Below are positions 31,012 to 42,130 of a DNA stretch of 64,000 nucleotides, in pieces. The notes under the pieces were generated by a model that was not told the DNA's origin, made no database searches, and saw only the letters and a list, made by a program, of their open reading frames with translations. Both the position numbers and the translations under genes were made by a program. Location: NCBI GenBank assembly GCA_006384855.1, contig VCJN01000779.1, positions 472,043 through 536,042 of the forward strand, read 5' to 3'. Every line of letters begins with the position of its first letter. Position 1 is the first letter of the stretch. The stretch comes from Tetraselmis striata (lineage: Eukaryota; Chlorophyta; Chlorodendrophyceae; Chlorodendrales; Chlorodendraceae).

Positions 31012-31124
31012 GCCCCCCCCCCCCCCCGCCCCCTTTCTTTAGTTGAAGACCACAGCCGCATCGCAACCCGTAGTGCCTGCCCCGTCTTCGCCCGAACCGA
31101 CTGCCCCCACCCCCCCCCCCCCCC
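31012..31124. repeat. two C-rich homopolymer tracts
   Basis: C15 near 31013-31027 followed by GCCCCCTTTCTTTAG, a passable polypyrimidine tract plus AG acceptor on the plus strand, and a second C15-16 run near 31109-31124. No exon could be assigned next to them. Confidence 0.45.
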
Positions 31125-31129
31125 CGCGC

Positions 31130-33400
31130 CCCGCACCACCCGCCGCACCGGCTACCCGCCGACGTTCGCGTCGACCCCGCACGCGCGAAGAACAGTGGGA
31201 CGCTCCCGACTAACGAAATAATGTGGGACAATGGGTCGGTGTGCGGTTCTTGTCGTCTCATCACTCCGAGGTTGTCGACACAACCACGCTCCCTAGCAAC
31301 AAGGTTTGGGTCCGATATCACGACGGGAAGTAATGTCCGACTGCTTTCTCACTGAGATTGTATTCCATACACGCACATGTTTATTTGCGTCCCACCCAAT
31401 TTTTGTCGCCTCCCACTCAGCACGCCTCTTCAGCAATAGGTAACCATGTGGCGTGTCGCCCGCTCTGTTGCAATACGCGCGAGATAGATGCGCAACTGTC
31501 GATTGCGCGCGACCTAGTAATTCGTCGGTGTTTCCATCAATTAGACAGTTCTTCGGACGGATCTGGCGGCGATATGGACATCGACGATACGGCTGGCAGC
31601 GACGGAGGCATTCGGTTATTGGTAATCCTATAACGAAGGACTGGGCTGACGGTGATGAGGAGAGGGCGGAGTGGGGTAGGGCTATTGAATGTTGACGACG
31701 GTGGCTTTCGGGAGGGCGACAACGAGGAACGCGAACCGACTGGATTTCTCGCCAGCCTCAACGGCAGAGACGAAAACGAGACAGAAGGAGAAAAAGAGGA
31801 ACATGAGGGAGAGGAGAAACGGGTACCGCGCCTCCCAAGCATTGTTGAAGACGGTGCCGAAGAGGTAAGTCGTATTACACATTTGCTGCGATTCGCATCG
31901 CGTGCCTTCACTGTGCACTTGGGCAGAACCCTATCATGTCTACTTGTCGCTAACTGTGGTGTTGCTGCTGTGTGCCCTGCTAAGGGCAGTGGCCGGGAGC
32001 CTCAGCATGGTACCGAGGATGACAAGCGTTACGAAGATCTACCGGACTGCTTCTCTCTCCCACGCGTTGTTGGGTAAGCCCCCGAAGCGTTCGAGCATCG
32101 GGGTCAAGGCGGAGTACGAGCTGCCTACCGCGGCATATGAGGAGATACTGCATGTTATGTACGTTGCGTTGGGCAACGCGAGGTTTCCGAAGACGGAAAC
32201 GGCCTCGCTGAAGGTGTTGGGCATCCTTCTTCATTGACATTTTTCGATTCGAGATTGACATCGGTGTCGCGCAGCTGCGGGTAACATGTCTACCAGCCGC
32301 CGTGCGAGATGGCGCTGTTCGACGAGGAGTATAACACACACAACGCACGGCGCGCACCGCGCGACCCGATTTTTTATTACCTCGTATACACTGCAAGTGG
32401 GCCCCGAAAAAGCCCTTCTGCGGGCCCGCGATATTGCACTGTCGGCGGTCCACTTACATTACCCGTCACAACCCTGACGCCCGCCGGACCTACCCGCCAT
32501 CCCACCCAATCCGCCCGCCCGAACCCGGTATCAGCCCCTTTGACCGATTTTTGACCGGTGGTGGTGCCTCCGGAGCTGCTCGATATGAGGTGAACACCCC
32601 GCCCCAAGCTACCCGCATGCCGGTAGATGCAGCCCCACCACCGCCACTCGACACGCGAGATGCATGTCACCGTGAGAAGTTGCAATCACAAACCACGCCC
32701 ACCCAACGGCTGGAAACGGTCCGCACGGGTGCGTATGTGTGTTGTGCATGGACCTACATGGGGATTTGTGTCAGTATCGGGTGTGCAGTCCGTCAATGCG
32801 TCTCGCGTGGCGGAGTGTTAACCTCGCCGTGCCGCGTGCGGATGCCAATGGCGGGCCGCGGCGGCCTATGCTTATTTGCTTACACGATATCGGGGACATG
32901 GGGTCACCCTGCCCGCAAGATGACCGGGCGCCGGCCGGCCAGAAGCACCCGGCGGAGGTGAGTTGACCGCCTTCACGTCGCGGTTCGCGGTTGGTGCTGC
33001 GGCATCGCGCACTCGCCACTCACACATGGTGCGCTCAGCCCCCCATTTTCGGCATGTGCGCCGCAGCCCGTACGGCCGCGCTGAAACCGCTGCACATTTG
33101 GTTGGTGCATGCAGGAACCGGCCCGGCGCGCTGGGCACCAGCCGCCATGACCGCCCCGCAGGCCACTCCCCAGCAAGAGCGCCGCTGACCGCCGGCCAGG
33201 CGCTAGCATGCCACGAGCGCCTGACGAAGGTGAGCAGGCCGCCTGCCCTTCGGTTGCTGAGGGGGAGGGGTGTGCGCGATAACAATTACATAACGCATTC
33301 GCGGTTTAATGCGAGCGCCCCCATGGCGCCAATTAATTTAAAACTGCTCAGGAGGGTAACTATAGGTGTTAGATATGAGCATGTTGGGGCGTTGGTGCTT
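31130..33400. other. no recognisable gene; possible unknown exons
   Basis: On the plus strand 31652-32077 is open for 141 codons with an acidic, Glu/Gly-rich first half. On the minus strand several 80-140-codon frames overlap it. None has a known motif or clearly paired splice sites. Which strand is used, if any, cannot be decided. Confidence 0.25.
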
Positions 33401-33499
33401 GTATGGTGGGTGTGCAGACTCGGGTTGAACAACGCATGGTGTGTTGAATCGCGTGTGCGGTGCTGTGCACATGCAGCGGCATGGCTGGCTATAGTGCGT

Positions 33500-33651
33500 G
33501 CTGCATCGAATGCCTACCTGCTCAGCTCATGGAGGACGAACTCCGGGACCCCGAGGCGGCGGAGCAGATGGCGCGCCGCCAGCAACGCGCGCTAAAGCGC
33601 GACTCGGCGCGGCGTTTAGCGCTTGTGGCGGCCGGCATCGACTACAAGTAG
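33500..33651 (+). CDS. possible 3'-terminal exon, unknown protein
   Basis: The last ~48 codons before TAG read ECLPAQLMEDELRDPEAAEQ and MARRQQRALKRDSARRLALV, ending AAGIDYK. The alternation of acidic and basic residues is protein-like and would form a charged helix. The upstream exon and splice site were not found. No family is recognised. Confidence 0.3.
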
Positions 33652-33966
33652 CAACGCATCTTGCTAGCAAGCCAGCGCACATCAAGCTTGACCCCCCCCC
33701 CCTTTGCCGCACGCACCGGCGCCCGTAATCTTCCATGTCCCCCTCCTCCCCCCATCGCTAGTGTGATGCCTGGCACTTGCATGATGGTGAGAATAAATGG
33801 GGCTTGCGGTAGGCTGTAGTGGCTAGTGCCGAGGCATGCGCGGCACTCGCTTGGTGTGTGCACTCACAAAGGCGGGGCACGGGGCTGGGAATGGGAGAGG
33901 GGGGTTGGTGGCTGGAGGGGGGGGTGCATATGGTGACATGATGCCACCCGAGGCAGTGCCAACCAT

Positions 33967-34039
33967 GAATGTGTGTGTGTGTGTGTATGTATGTGTGTGT
34001 GTGTGTGTGTGTGTCGGCGGGGGGGGGGGGGGGGGGGGG
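33967..34039. repeat. (GT)n microsatellite adjoining a G22 run
   Basis: GTGT... with two GTAT interruptions from about 33967 to 34013, a short TCGGC link, then G22 to 34039. Both are slippage-prone, and the pair should be highly polymorphic. A second shorter (GT)n plus G18 pair occurs at 34362-34392. Confidence 0.85.
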
Positions 34040-34051
34040 CATTTGGTTACA

Positions 34052-34778
34052 GGATGCCAAGGCAATGTTGCCGCCTATCTAAACTAGTGACTGCACTTGG
34101 AGGGGGGGACGGGGGAGGGGATGCTAGAGCAGCTAGAGGGCACCCGGGGGCGGAGAAAGAGGGAGCGGGGACGGTTATTGGGGAAGAGCCGGGACCTGCC
34201 TGCCTGCCATCATATCATATAATGCGCAATCTCTCTCGCTGCACTCATACCTCGACATCACTAGCTCAACTATAGTGATGCCCCCCTCCCCGCACAGCGT
34301 CTGCACAAGCCATGGTATACGCATCAACTTCCCGAGGGATGAGACAGTGGTACTTTGATAATGTGTGTGTGTTTGGGGGGGGGGGGGGGGGGTGAAGGAG
34401 CTGCCAACTGCTGCCAAGATGGTGCGTTACATTGGGGCAGGCGCGGGACAGACAGTTGGGGCGCGCTTCAAAGTGTTGTCTAGTGCCTATGCGGATGCAC
34501 CGCCTCCTCCGCATGCATGCTCTCTGAGGTCACCAGCACTGCCACCTCAGTTCGGCGGCCCTGCCTCCCGCAGCCCGCCGCCGCCGGCCTGATCAGGGGT
34601 ATCCAAAAGCCAGTGGTGGGGTCCTTGCGGCATGACAGCATAGTTTTCAGGGGCTGCCCTCCGCAGCTTGTAATGCGCTTTCGGGCGATTCGGGCGCTTT
34701 CGGGCGTTGTCTCGGCTCCTCGCTACCGGTGTCTTTGTTGCCCTCCGCTAACTCGCTGCCTGACTCATCCCCCGGCTC
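34052..34778. other. no supported gene
   Basis: Microsatellite flank and GC-rich unique sequence. Around 34680-34710 the word TTTCGGGCG is repeated three times. Nothing else was recognised. Confidence 0.25.
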
Positions 34779-35187
34779 TCAGTTCTCCTCGTATGCACCG
34801 TGCTTGCGCTTTCTGACGTTATACCGAGGTTGACACAACTTCGATTGGGCATCGCGCGCTGCCTGTTTGCTCTGCTCCGCTGATGTCTCGGCAGCCGACA
34901 GCCGCGACCGCAGCTCCTTAACCGTCTTGTGGTGTTGCGCCGTTGTGGCCCTCAGCTCCTCATCCTCCACGGTCGTCAAACGTAAGACCTTCGTGGTCAA
35001 CGCGTCCGCCACTGACACAACGGCTGCCAACTGCGTCGCCGGGCCAGGCGCCCGTCCGCCATGTTCAGCAGGCGGCCGCGGGGGTGGCATGCCGGCCGCG
35101 GCCCGCCCACCGTGGCCCGCCCGCGGCCCGCCGGCATCGGCACTCGCGGCCGCCACAGCCGCCGCCGCCGCCGTCCATGCCCTCGCT
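34779..35187 (-). CDS. 3'-terminal exon of an unknown coiled-coil protein
   Basis: A clean acceptor (TTTTCTGCTTTCAG) precedes an open frame of about 135 codons ending at TGA. An Ala/Pro/Gly-rich start is followed by VADALTTKVLRLTTVEDEEL, TTAQHHKTVKELRSRLSAAE and TSAEQSKQAARDAQSKL. The heptad-like spacing of Leu/Val suggests a coiled coil. It ends in a basic QPRYNVRKRKHG segment. Upstream minus-strand sequence (35400-35290) contains a plausible exon (EWEDEVRPEDCIHSAYQIPV) closed by a TAG. No family is recognised; a transposon-associated protein is possible. Confidence 0.4.
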
Positions 35188-35559
35188 GAAAGCAGAAAAG
35201 ATCAAACATGTCAATCATATACAAGCGGGCAGCCGCATATATATGACACCCCCCGGCTTCGCCTCCGATTGTCTTCGCAGTTGGAGACGCCTACCGTGGG
35301 AGTCCGCTTCCATCAGCCCCAATCAGCACCGGGATCTGGTAGGCGCTATGAATGCAGTCTTCCGGCCGGACTTCGTCTTCCCACTCAGCATCGTGCAAGG
35401 CAGGCTGGTCTCATACACATGGACAGAGGCGGTTTCCACCAGCACTGCTGCCGGGGGTCGGCGGCACGGGATGGCCGTTGCTGATCCTGCGCCCGTGCAT
35501 ATGATGAGGTAGGTCAGCACCACCCCCCCGCTCCCCCTTCACCTTTATCTCATGTTTTA

Positions 35560-36480
35560 TTTGGACACTGACATTATATTCTTAATTTTGCTTTCACCTG
35601 GTGGGCTTCCTTTGTGAAGCGCTCTCACTCCAAGGACACCGCCGTCTGCCCCGATGATTTGCACAATGGCGATTGGCGACGTTGCGGAGCAGCCGTATCA
35701 ACATCATCGTGTTCATTCAGCATGCAATGCAGCTCATAACCATGCATAATTAGCGCTAAAAATGTCTCGGAGGGCATGGCAGCGCAGGGTAGGCTGATGT
35801 CCTGAGTTTTAGTACATCAAGTTGTTGCGCAGTATGGTGTTCACGTAGAATAATGACAAGCGCAAGAAATACAGATATAGGCGCCGGGTGGGTCTGGGGT
35901 TTCCAACTGTAACGGAAGGACATATTGCCCTCAAAAATAACCTTGTCTGCCAATTGCATTCATTTATATCTGCTTCATCAAGGATTTTCCAGGCATGTCA
36001 CATATGAGACGCCATGCTGCGCAGTGTGCCTCGACAACATTACGGGTGCCGCGATAGACGAGAGCGTTATCATACCTCATCGACCGTTGCAACCAAACAA
36101 GGATATATATGCATGTATTCTGCAGTATTTATAATTTTCTGCCATGCCATGATTGTTTTGATTGTGTTTTGATGCATATACATATTGCCAACAGTAGTTC
36201 ACAGCATTATTTAAGGGTGGTGATATTGTGCGCTAGTATGCATGACTTATTTGTGTCGGTCCGGGTACCCAGGTACTAGGTACCGTAATCACAATAAGGT
36301 ATTGATATACAATAATACTACACCGCATCACTTCTTGCCGGGTTCCATATCATTTAGTCGCTGATGCTAGTGGTGATGATGCTTGACAACTCTAGTAGCG
36401 ACTAATACTATTTCCGCCAGTAGTCATCGCACAACCTGCTTAAATTAGCCAGCACTTCACCACCATCGCCACCCCCCGCC
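35560..36480. other. AT-rich stretch without a supported gene
   Basis: AT-rich relative to its surroundings, with many stops. It likely holds the 5' region of the plus-strand gene at 36484. Nothing specific was recognised. Confidence 0.3.
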
Positions 36481-36483
36481 ACC

Positions 36484-37568
36484 ATGACGGCATCGGGAGG
36501 CACATCGTTTCTCTCCGCCGACGGAGATAGCCTTCCCGCGGAGAATGACCCACTTCATGACCTTCCCCAGCCGCACGAGCCACCCCTCCGCTACTATGTG
36601 ACGTGCGCCAGGGTGTTGTCAGCCGAGGATGAGGTCAAGGACAGTGTCAAGGTAGGCGGGCTGTTAACTCATGCACGTGCCTGCGCTCTCAACAAAACGA
36701 ACGCGAGGCAGTGAAAGGGGTGAACGTGTATACGTGCATGGGGGACGCTGAAGACTCGACGGACGAGGGTTACGAAGCACATTTCGTGTGTTAATGGGGT
36801 AAGGAGCAGCTGTTGGCAACTGGATTTTGCTTAGCTGCCGGCGGTAGGTTCCAGCTCTACACCCACCCGATCTCGCGCCTGACATCGGCTTCGGCGCCCG
36901 GACACGGCAGCGCCGTGAAAGCTTTCACTGACGGCATAACGGCACCGGACGGCACGGGAAGGAAGCGGGCTGATCGCGCTATCCCATGTACCACTCCTCC
37001 CGCCCGTCCCGTCCCGTTAGACCAATAACTGGTAAATCGTCTTATTTTGTGATAAATTCATATAAGTCGACGAACCCCCCCCCCCCTCCCCCAACGAGCA
37101 AAGCTACTGAAACAACCGTTCAACAAAGCCATCGTGTCATTCTACCCCATCGATGGTATTTCCGGCTTGCCCATTGTCGAGATTCCTGATTACACTAAGG
37201 GCCATATAATCAAGCGGTTCAAGGAGCTCGAGGTGGCTTGCGCCGGCTGTCCGTACGGCAGTATCCCCGGCCAGCCCACCGACGCCACCCTGCGCAAGTA
37301 GATTCAGAAGGCGGGTCGCAGCCGCAGGAGGAACATGCCGCACTCCCATATGTAGGCGGAGAAAAGGCTGAGGGCATCCAGCTATGGAACTTTTCGTGGT
37401 GAGGCAAGTATTTTGCAGAGTCGGTGGGAAACGGGACGTCCGACCACCCAGCAAACCCCTACTTGGCCGAGGCCCAAGAGGCTGCCGCTTCGATCAGCAG
37501 TGCTTTCTCCCCGGCGGGAAAAGGCGATGCCAACCCTACCAGAACCCCCGTCATGGAAAAGCGAGTCC
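36484..37568 (+). CDS. unknown multi-exon gene, first exons
   Basis: ATG at 36484 sits in a CCGCCACCATGAC context and opens 57 codons (MTASGGTSFLSADGDSLPAE, PPLRYYVTCARVLSAEDEVK) to a donor GTCAAG|GTAGGC at 36652. A second coding block, 37128-37293, reads IVSFYPIDGISGLPIVEIPD then YTKGHIIKRFKELEVACAGC. A third, about 37411-37576, reads NGTSDHPANPYLAEAQEAAA and ends before GTGAGT. The blocks are protein-like with plausible splice sites, but the joins between two and three are unresolved. No known family. Confidence 0.4.
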
Positions 37569-37669
37569 GAGATTTCAGTGAGTTGGTGTTGGTTGCTTGC
37601 ACGCATGCTGCCTTATGCATGTGTGACGACATCACAACGACTGAATTATTTGTCTTTTGTAATTACAAC

Positions 37670-38496
37670 CACAACACTTCCCGCGGTAACCCGTACGATA
37701 TTGCAAAAACTGCCCTAATTTATGATCCGATATGCGGTTCGCGCCGTTATTGGTAGAGTGTGCACCTTCGACAACGCGACGCGCAAATCGCGCGGCCCAT
37801 TGCCCGTGCTCTAGCCTCTAGCAAGCAAGCACACGACGGTCAACCACCGACACTGCGACCGCCCGTAGCGCCAGCAAAACCTCTTGATGCGGCGATGGTG
37901 GGCGGGTCGCGACCGCCACAACAGCGCATGCGGAGTGCTGCGGGATCTCCGTGGCGACCCCGCAGCAACCGATCTGAGCGCCGCCCCCACCATAAACGCA
38001 CCGATGGCACAAGCTAGGTCGGACGAGCTGAGCTATATTTGTTAGTATACTGTTTATGCCTTATATTTTGAGTAATTAACTAAGCTGCCTTTCTATCCGA
38101 GCGGCTTTGGCCCTTTAAGGGGTATTGTGTCATCAAAACGCGAATCCTTGATAGGGGTGGCCAATCGGGCGGCGGTCGCGAGGGTGGACCTCTTGGCTGC
38201 CGTCCCGGAACATACACGAGTCCCGAGCCAGCATTGATCGCCATGATGTGTCCTCAAAGGGGGGCAGGGTTTTAGGGAAGGGTTTCAGGGAGGTAGGGCT
38301 ACGGGGTGGGCGGGAGCTAGTGGGCTGGACGAGGGTGTGCTATTGGATACATGATTCGCCGCCCGCAGTGCCGGGCGGGTACTTCGGGCGGCGCGACGCG
38401 GATCCCGCGGCGCAGGGGCGCGGTGCGCGCGGATACATTATTCGTACCGTATTCGCATCGCGAAATGTCGTACGGGTTGCCGCGGGAAGTGTTGTG
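37670..38496. mobile_element. ~0.83-kb element with terminal inverted repeats
   Basis: CACAACACTTCCCGCGG followed by YAACCCGTACGAYATT at 37670-37702 recurs inverted at about 38464-38496, with two or three mismatches over ~33 bp. Between the arms no transposase is recognised, so it looks like a non-autonomous DNA transposon or MITE. Ends are CA..TG. Immediate flanks do not show an obvious target duplication. Confidence 0.5.
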
Positions 38497-39850
38497 ACTT
38501 CTTAGGTCCGGCATCGACATGAACGGCAACCCACTGCGGGAGCAATCTACCGGCTCCAGCCCCCCTCCCCTGTTCAGTCGTCCAGCTCCCGTCCCCCGTG
38601 CGTGCTGCTCGAGCCCCCCGGCTGCATGATACGACCAACATGCAAACGGCTTCAGCTGGGCGTGTGAGTGTGAACTTCAACTTCATTGATACGGCGAAAA
38701 TGCAATAAATGGGGCGTCAAGAAAAGCAAGCGCATCTGCGAGCGGCAGTAGCCGCCGAGCAACCTGCGAGCAGCCACCACCTCGGCAGCGAATGGCAGGC
38801 ATGGTGGTGGTCAACACCACCCCGCCACAAGTCGCAGCCACATTGTCGAGGCATGCCCGGCAGGAGAGGCCCGCGGCAGCGCAGCCCCCGGGCAGTAGCA
38901 AACCGCCGCGCTGCGGCGGCCACCGCGGGCACTAGAGGTCCCATGTAATTTTCTGATTTGTTTCTCAGTACTTTCGCACATTGTCCGACCCCACCTGCAT
39001 AAAAATCAAAGTTACCGAAACTCACCTGCACAATTTGCCATGTAGCGCCCGGTCATGTAGGATGCGCCGGTAGCACCACCGCTGCGGAGTCCTATTGAGC
39101 TTGGACGTTGCAAGCCGTAAAACAGCTGGTATGTTTAGCATCAATAAAGTTGTAATCAAGCGGGAATAAAGTTGTAATAAATTTCAAAATTCATTTCTGG
39201 GGAAGTGGCGAAGAGGTGCGATGTGGCCGAATAAGAAAAACCATGCGCCATGGGATGAAGCAGATGTTAAAAACAAATATTAGGTTGGTCAAGTGGTGCA
39301 CTACGGTTGCGGTGTTAAGCAGTATTGGCCTTAGAAACCTTGTTTTCAGGGGGGGGGGGGGGGGGGGCAAGATGTCGGCACTTAGATTGTTGTGTGTCTT
39401 GCTTGCCGCGTGTGAATAATTCACTGAACTTCAAGGCTGGTTCAAAAATCAGATGGATTTATTATGACCATGTGCGTTTTGGGGATACTTGGATATAACT
39501 TGGTACTAACGTAGTGGGCGCGATGGTTCATGGCTATGTAATTGAATTGTTCGTGTACAAGCTTTCAGACAACATTGCCATTGCCAGTGACACGTCATGT
39601 TTTTCTGTGTAATCAAAGGTACCATCACTAGCCTCCCGGACCACCTCGTAGTTAGCCTATAATACCTTGTATTTAACCCGTAACCTTAAACCAGTAAAAT
39701 GACACTCGTCTGTAGTCATTTCGTGACATACTCGCATAAGATGCATATCACATTCCATAAGACGCATATCACACGTCATCGCGACGCAATATCCGTGGTG
39801 GTCTATTTTTTGCATGTGCCTCTAGAAGCCCGACAGTTTCGCTGCTGTGG
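38497..39850. other. no supported gene
   Basis: Contains duplicated AATAAAGTTGTAAT words near 39142-39178 (TGTAA-like 3'-end signals) and a G18 run at about 39350-39367. Short frames on both strands have no recognised motif. Confidence 0.3.
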
Positions 39851-39989
39851 TCTAATCCGCGATAGCGCGCGCGGCAGTGGCGCGCGCGGCAGTGCTAGTG
39901 AGCGGGCGCGCGGCAGTGGGCGGCGAGACGCGCATCAGTGGGCGGGCGGAATTAATTACCCCCGGTTTCGGCCGGGACGGCCACGGCAG

Positions 39990-40334
39990 CGGGCATGTTG
40001 GTACTCGCGGGTGGCGGCATCGGCTACTACCATGGCGGCCTGGCGGCCGGCGCGCGACCCGAACGCCCAACTGCCCGCCATGGGCCCAGGCCGGCACTCC
40101 AGCCCCCGGCTGGGCCGGCTGCTTGGCCTTCTTGGCCGGGGGTTCCGGGCTACCGCCCTTGTCGACGTTGTCGCCGGGGAAGACTTGCGTGGCAGCCAGG
40201 TTCTTGACCGTGTTGGTGTTGTGCTTGATGATGCCGCCCGCCCTCTTTTGCTCATGCTTTAGCACGCCCACCAAGCCGTGGAGCTTTGGCAACGCGGCGG
40301 TGCCCGCCAGCGGCAGCGCCACGACCTTGTTGCA
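39990..40334 (-). CDS. exon of an unknown host gene, downstream of the gypsy insertion
   Basis: An acceptor (ATCGAATGTTCAG) at 40335 precedes an open frame: CNKVVALPLAGTAALPKLHG, LVGVLKHEQKRAGGIIKHNT, a NLAATQVFPGDNVDKGG segment, then a basic PPAKKAKQPAQPG nuclear-localisation-like patch and a low-complexity end. The chromovirus begins 40 bp upstream. The matching upstream exon probably lies beyond it at 46822-47060, so the element sits in this gene's intron. No family is recognised. Confidence 0.4.
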
Positions 40335-40369
40335 CTGAACATTCGATACGATTGGCTTTCCGCCAAACG

Positions 40370-40374
40370 TAAGG
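40370..40374. repeat. 5-bp target site duplication, left copy (TAAGG)
   Basis: TAAGG directly precedes the 5' LTR and directly follows the 3' LTR at 46725-46729. Five bases is the usual Ty3/gypsy duplication size. Confidence 0.9.
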
Positions 40375-40430
40375 TGTTATACTCCATTTCCCAAAGGGCC
40401 TAAAGAACAGGCTTAAGCTAGAGCCTAACA
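40375..40430 (+). repeat. 5' LTR, internally deleted (56 bp)
   Basis: Begins TGTTATACTCCATTTCCC and ends GCTAGAGCCTAACA, the same termini as the 413-bp 3' LTR, but 357 bp between are missing. The retained right part differs from the 3' LTR at about one base in 38. The TATA-containing part is lost, so this copy lacks its own promoter. Confidence 0.88.
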
Positions 40431-40432
40431 CT

Positions 40433-40444
40433 TGGTTTCGGAGC
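40433..40444 (+). promoter_or_regulatory. primer-binding site
   Basis: TGGTTTCGGAGC lies two bases after the 5' LTR. It resembles the TGGTATCAGAGC site complementary to the 3' end of initiator tRNA-Met used by many plant LTR elements, with two differences. The exact tRNA is not proven. Confidence 0.65.
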
Positions 40445-40469
40445 TTAGACAGCGGTAAGCGACGTAAAG

Positions 40470-41618
40470 ATGGCTACACCACCTGAGGACAGCGGAAGCA
40501 TTCCGGTAGCGGCCACTGCCGGGGAAGCACAGCCGATTCCGCTCGAAGGAGGTCAAGAGGGCACGCAACCGACCCTCGCAAACATGATGAGCATGCTTCA
40601 ACGACTAGCCGACCGAGTCGAGACTATGTCGACGGAGCAAGTGAAGATGCAAGAAGTAGCGAAAGCTACGACGGCGGCAACGGCGGAGATTCGCCGCTTG
40701 GACGAGTACGTGCGACAAGACTTCAGTCATTTCGACGACCGAGTGAACCGGAGCCGAGTTGTAGAGCAGCAGATGCGAGACCAGCTTCGTTCTGCCCGGA
40801 CCAGCGACATGCCTGGACTCATGCCGAGCGATGTGAAACCATCGAAGATCGAGAAGCTATCGACTACGAATATCGACGAGCTACGGAACTGGTTTCGTCA
40901 TGCACGGGGCTACCTGAAATATCACAATGTAAACCCGGAGGAACCTCGTAGCGTGTACTGGGCATCTGGCTATTTTCACGGACCCGTATCCAAGTGGTGG
41001 TACGCGCAAGTGGCGAGTACGCACGACGAAATTGGCGGCGGTTTTACCGGTATTACGCACATGGAGGCGGCACTAATCACCGAATTCTGTGGACGTACAC
41101 CGGCGAAGCAAGCTCGTATCAATCTGGATCGCGCGACACAGCGGACTACAGTACAGAAGTACGCGAATTATTTCCGCGAGCAACTACTGGAGTTACCCCA
41201 TCGTCACGAGGAATATAATGTACATGACTTCCAGCGCGGACTGAAACCCCATATTCGAAAGGAAGTTGCCCTTAAAAACCCTAAGACCCTGACAGAAGCT
41301 GTACAGGCAGCTCTGTTTGTTGAAGCTGCAGAGCGGGAGACAGATGTGCACCGCGAGATCCGTCGCGAGCGCCTGAACATCATGGACGACGATGGCGACG
41401 ACGACGAGCAGTACTACAGCAGTGCTGAGGGTGAGGCTACAGAACAAGAAGACGACCTGTTGATGGCGCGGCGATTGACCGAGGAGGAGTTTGAGAGATT
41501 TAAGAAGGAAGGTCGCTGCTTTATCTGCAAGGCGAAAGGTCATGTTGCGTCCGCGTGCCCGAGCAAGAAGAAGAAGATTTCCGAGTATCGACCCAGAAAG
41601 ACCCGGCCGGGAAACTAA
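40470..41618 (+). CDS. gag: Gag of the chromovirus
   Basis: 382 codons, ATG at 40470. The N-terminal third is helical, with an ANMMSMLQRLADRVETMSTE coiled segment. The middle has the retrotransposon-gag fold pattern (SVYWASGYFHGPVSKWWYAQ; FCGRTPAKQARINLDRATQR; YANYFREQLLELP; FQRGLKPHIRKEVALKNPKT). An acidic stretch follows, then one CCHC knuckle, CFICKAKGHVASAC (about 41517-41558). It packages element RNA into particles. The frame is intact. The last sense codons form a frameshift site into pol. Confidence 0.9.
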   Translation: MATPPEDSGSIPVAATAGEAQPIPLEGGQEGTQPTLANMMSMLQRLADRVETMSTEQVKMQEVAKATTAATAEIRRLDEYVRQDFSHFDDRVNRSRVVEQQMRDQLRSARTSDMPGLMPSDVKPSKIEKLSTTNIDELRNWFRHARGYLKYHNVNPEEPRSVYWASGYFHGPVSKWWYAQVASTHDEIGGGFTGITHMEAALITEFCGRTPAKQARINLDRATQRTTVQKYANYFREQLLELPHRHEEYNVHDFQRGLKPHIRKEVALKNPKTLTEAVQAALFVEAAERETDVHREIRRERLNIMDDDGDDDEQYYSSAEGEATEQEDDLLMARRLTEEEFERFKKEGRCFICKAKGHVASACPSKKKKISEYRPRKTRPGN

Positions 41619-41648
41619 GACGTGAGTCGGCCGCGCGCGGCGCGCGAC
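41609..41648 (+). promoter_or_regulatory. -1 ribosomal frameshift signal at gag/pol
   Basis: GGGAAAC at 41609-41615 is in register as G|GGA|AAC immediately before the gag TAA (41616-41618). Ten bases downstream, 41626-41648, a very GC-rich stretch can pair GTCG with CGAC and GCCG with CGGC. A -1 slip leads straight into the open pol frame (CTA AGA CGT GAG...). GGGAAAC is a known slippery heptamer in retroviral gag-pro. Function is inferred, not shown. Confidence 0.75.
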
Positions 41649-41734
41649 AGGGTGAAGGACTGTCCCCTAAAACGGCTCGCGAGACTACAGAAGTACAACC
41701 CTCGTATCCTCGAACGACACTGAGGCCTGATTTC

Positions 41735-42130
41735 CTCCACAAGGATTTCAGCGACTGGATGGTACATCGCGAATTATTTCACGAGTACACGAAGAAATAC
41801 GGACCCTGCGACCTGGACGGAGCTTGCGATAATGACGGCCTGAATTCTCAAGTTTCTGGTAGTTTTTGCTGTCCAACGCGCCCATTTCAGGAACAGGATC
41901 TCGGAGAATATCGGCGGCGTATTTGGCTAAATGCCCCGTATGACCGAATTGAAGAATTTTTGGGCCACTACCTTCGACAGAAGTTATTGCATCCGCATCT
42001 ACGAGCAATTATTGTGGTTCCAAAATGGTCGCGTAAGCCGTGGTTTCGACTACTTAGAAATTTTCGTCTGGTGGATGAGTTGCCAGCGGAGACTTCTGTG
42101 TTTACGTGTCCAACGAACGATAGCATGCAT
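41735..42130 (+). CDS. phage-Dam-like methyltransferase domain in Pol
   Basis: In the pol frame reached by the -1 slip: DWMVHRELFHEYTKKYGPCD, LDGACDNDGLNSQ, then RRRIWLNAPYDRIEEFLGHY, AIIVVPKWSRKPWF and LLRNFRLVDELPAETSVFT. The layout [W...LF....YGP.DLD.A.D..G.N] - [VW.N.P(Y/F).RI..FL.HYL] - [.VVP.W...PWF] is that of the DNA N6-adenine methyltransferase (phage Dam) fold, with NAPY (41930-41941) where active enzymes have NPPY or DPPY. It is probably not a competent catalyst as read. The frame is lost near 42135. A structural or nucleic-acid-binding role is possible. Confidence 0.6.
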
